DNA of 6,668 bases. Origin: Planctomycetota bacterium (lineage in GTDB: Bacteria; Planctomycetota; Planctomycetia; Pirellulales; Pirellulaceae). Shown here one piece after another: positions 6,538 through 6,668 of the stretch. Under the pieces are notes generated by a model. It did not search any database. It was not told the DNA's origin and saw only the letters and a program-made list of their open reading frames with translations. The stretch's first letter is position 1, and each line of letters opens with the position of its first letter. The position numbers and the translations under genes were made by a program. The stretch is taken from assembly GCA_026692885.1 (NCBI GenBank), contig JAPLNJ010000393.1, positions 1-6,668 on the forward strand, in the 5' to 3' direction.

Positions 6538-6652
6538 TTGTTTCGCCCCTTCAGGGCTGGTGTTCTCAATCCTCTCCTAACCCAGGGCGGCGCTATGCGG
6601 CTACGCCGCTCCGCTCTGCCCTGGGCTGTCATGTGGCTGCCCCTATCGGGGC
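6538..6652 (-). repeat. Right arm of the inverted-repeat element
   Basis: This is the mirror image of the left arm. TTGTTTCGCCCC leads into an imperfect CGCCCC-TTC-AGGGCT hairpin (6545-6558). Then CCCAGGGC (6581-6588) pairs with GCCCTGGG (6618-6625), enclosing GCGGC-TAC-GCCGC (6597-6609). Last is GCCCC-TATC-GGGGC at 6639-6652. Loops differ from the left arm (TAC against GACA, TATC against AAA) while the stems are kept, which argues for selection on structure. Confidence 0.85.
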
Positions 6653-6668
6653 GAAGAACTTATGTATA

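Larger units (their letters stand above)
6377..6654. repeat. BIME-like inverted-repeat element of six hairpins
   Basis: Two arms of the same design face each other around a centre near 6515. From outside in, each arm has a GCCCC/GGGGC hairpin, a 10-nt spacer, a long CCCAGGGC...GCCCTGGG hairpin, a 22-nt spacer, and an AGCCCT/AGGGC hairpin followed by GAAACAA. Spacer lengths are conserved between arms although the spacer sequences differ, so the arms are homologous units in inverted orientation. This is how paired REP sequences (BIMEs) are organised; those are mobilised by RAYT-type Y1 transposases, and none is present here. Open frames crossing it are spurious. From memory, similar hairpins recur in planctomycete genomes. 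Confidence 0.85.

Noticed and set aside
6393..6632. Minus-strand open frame of 79 codons
   Set aside because: It lies wholly in the inverted-repeat element and crosses its hairpins; its translation is a by-product of the repeat.

Overview
The window looks like GC-rich DNA from an environmental bacterium. A planctomycete, perhaps of the Pirellulales type, is the best guess. Three things suggest this: one very large exported protein built of TPR, beta-propeller and HEAT-like repeats; intergenic DNA full of dispersed palindromic repeats; and a large mirror-image repeat at the right end whose CCCAGGGC/GCCCTGGG and AGCCCT/AGGGC hairpins I associate from memory with planctomycete and related genomes. 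No marker gene is present, so the assignment is an inference.

Layout. Positions 1-126 are a 40-bp tandem array in which complementary 8-bp arms alternate every 20 bp; it probably continues beyond the left edge. Positions 134-205 hold two more repeat pieces, a copy of a 23-bp dispersed repeat and a hairpin of the CCCTCACCC...CTCTCCCC type. Positions 225-5822 on the minus strand are one gene of 1865 codons. Its protein has a signal peptide, a helical TPR-like half, a propeller related to two-component-regulator propellers, and a C-terminal HEAT-repeat solenoid. Its short leader carries a ribosome binding site that can be sequestered in a hairpin, a possible extended -10 promoter and a triplet of GTTACC-like direct repeats one helical turn apart. 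Positions 5982-6300 hold a long stem-loop, a probable fragment of a small coding gene containing a diverged inverted copy of the left-hand palindrome, and the second copy of the 23-bp repeat. Positions 6377-6654 are a 276-bp inverted-repeat element with two matching arms of three hairpins each.

How it fits together. There is one convincing gene, apparently monocistronic, read right to left. Both flanks carry the same two repeat families (palindrome and 23-bp repeat), so the gene sits between related repeat clusters. No enzyme, transposase, CRISPR array, tRNA or rRNA was found. The least explained parts are the alternating-arm tandem array, its relation to the palindrome inside the small coding remnant, and the function of the very large repeat protein.
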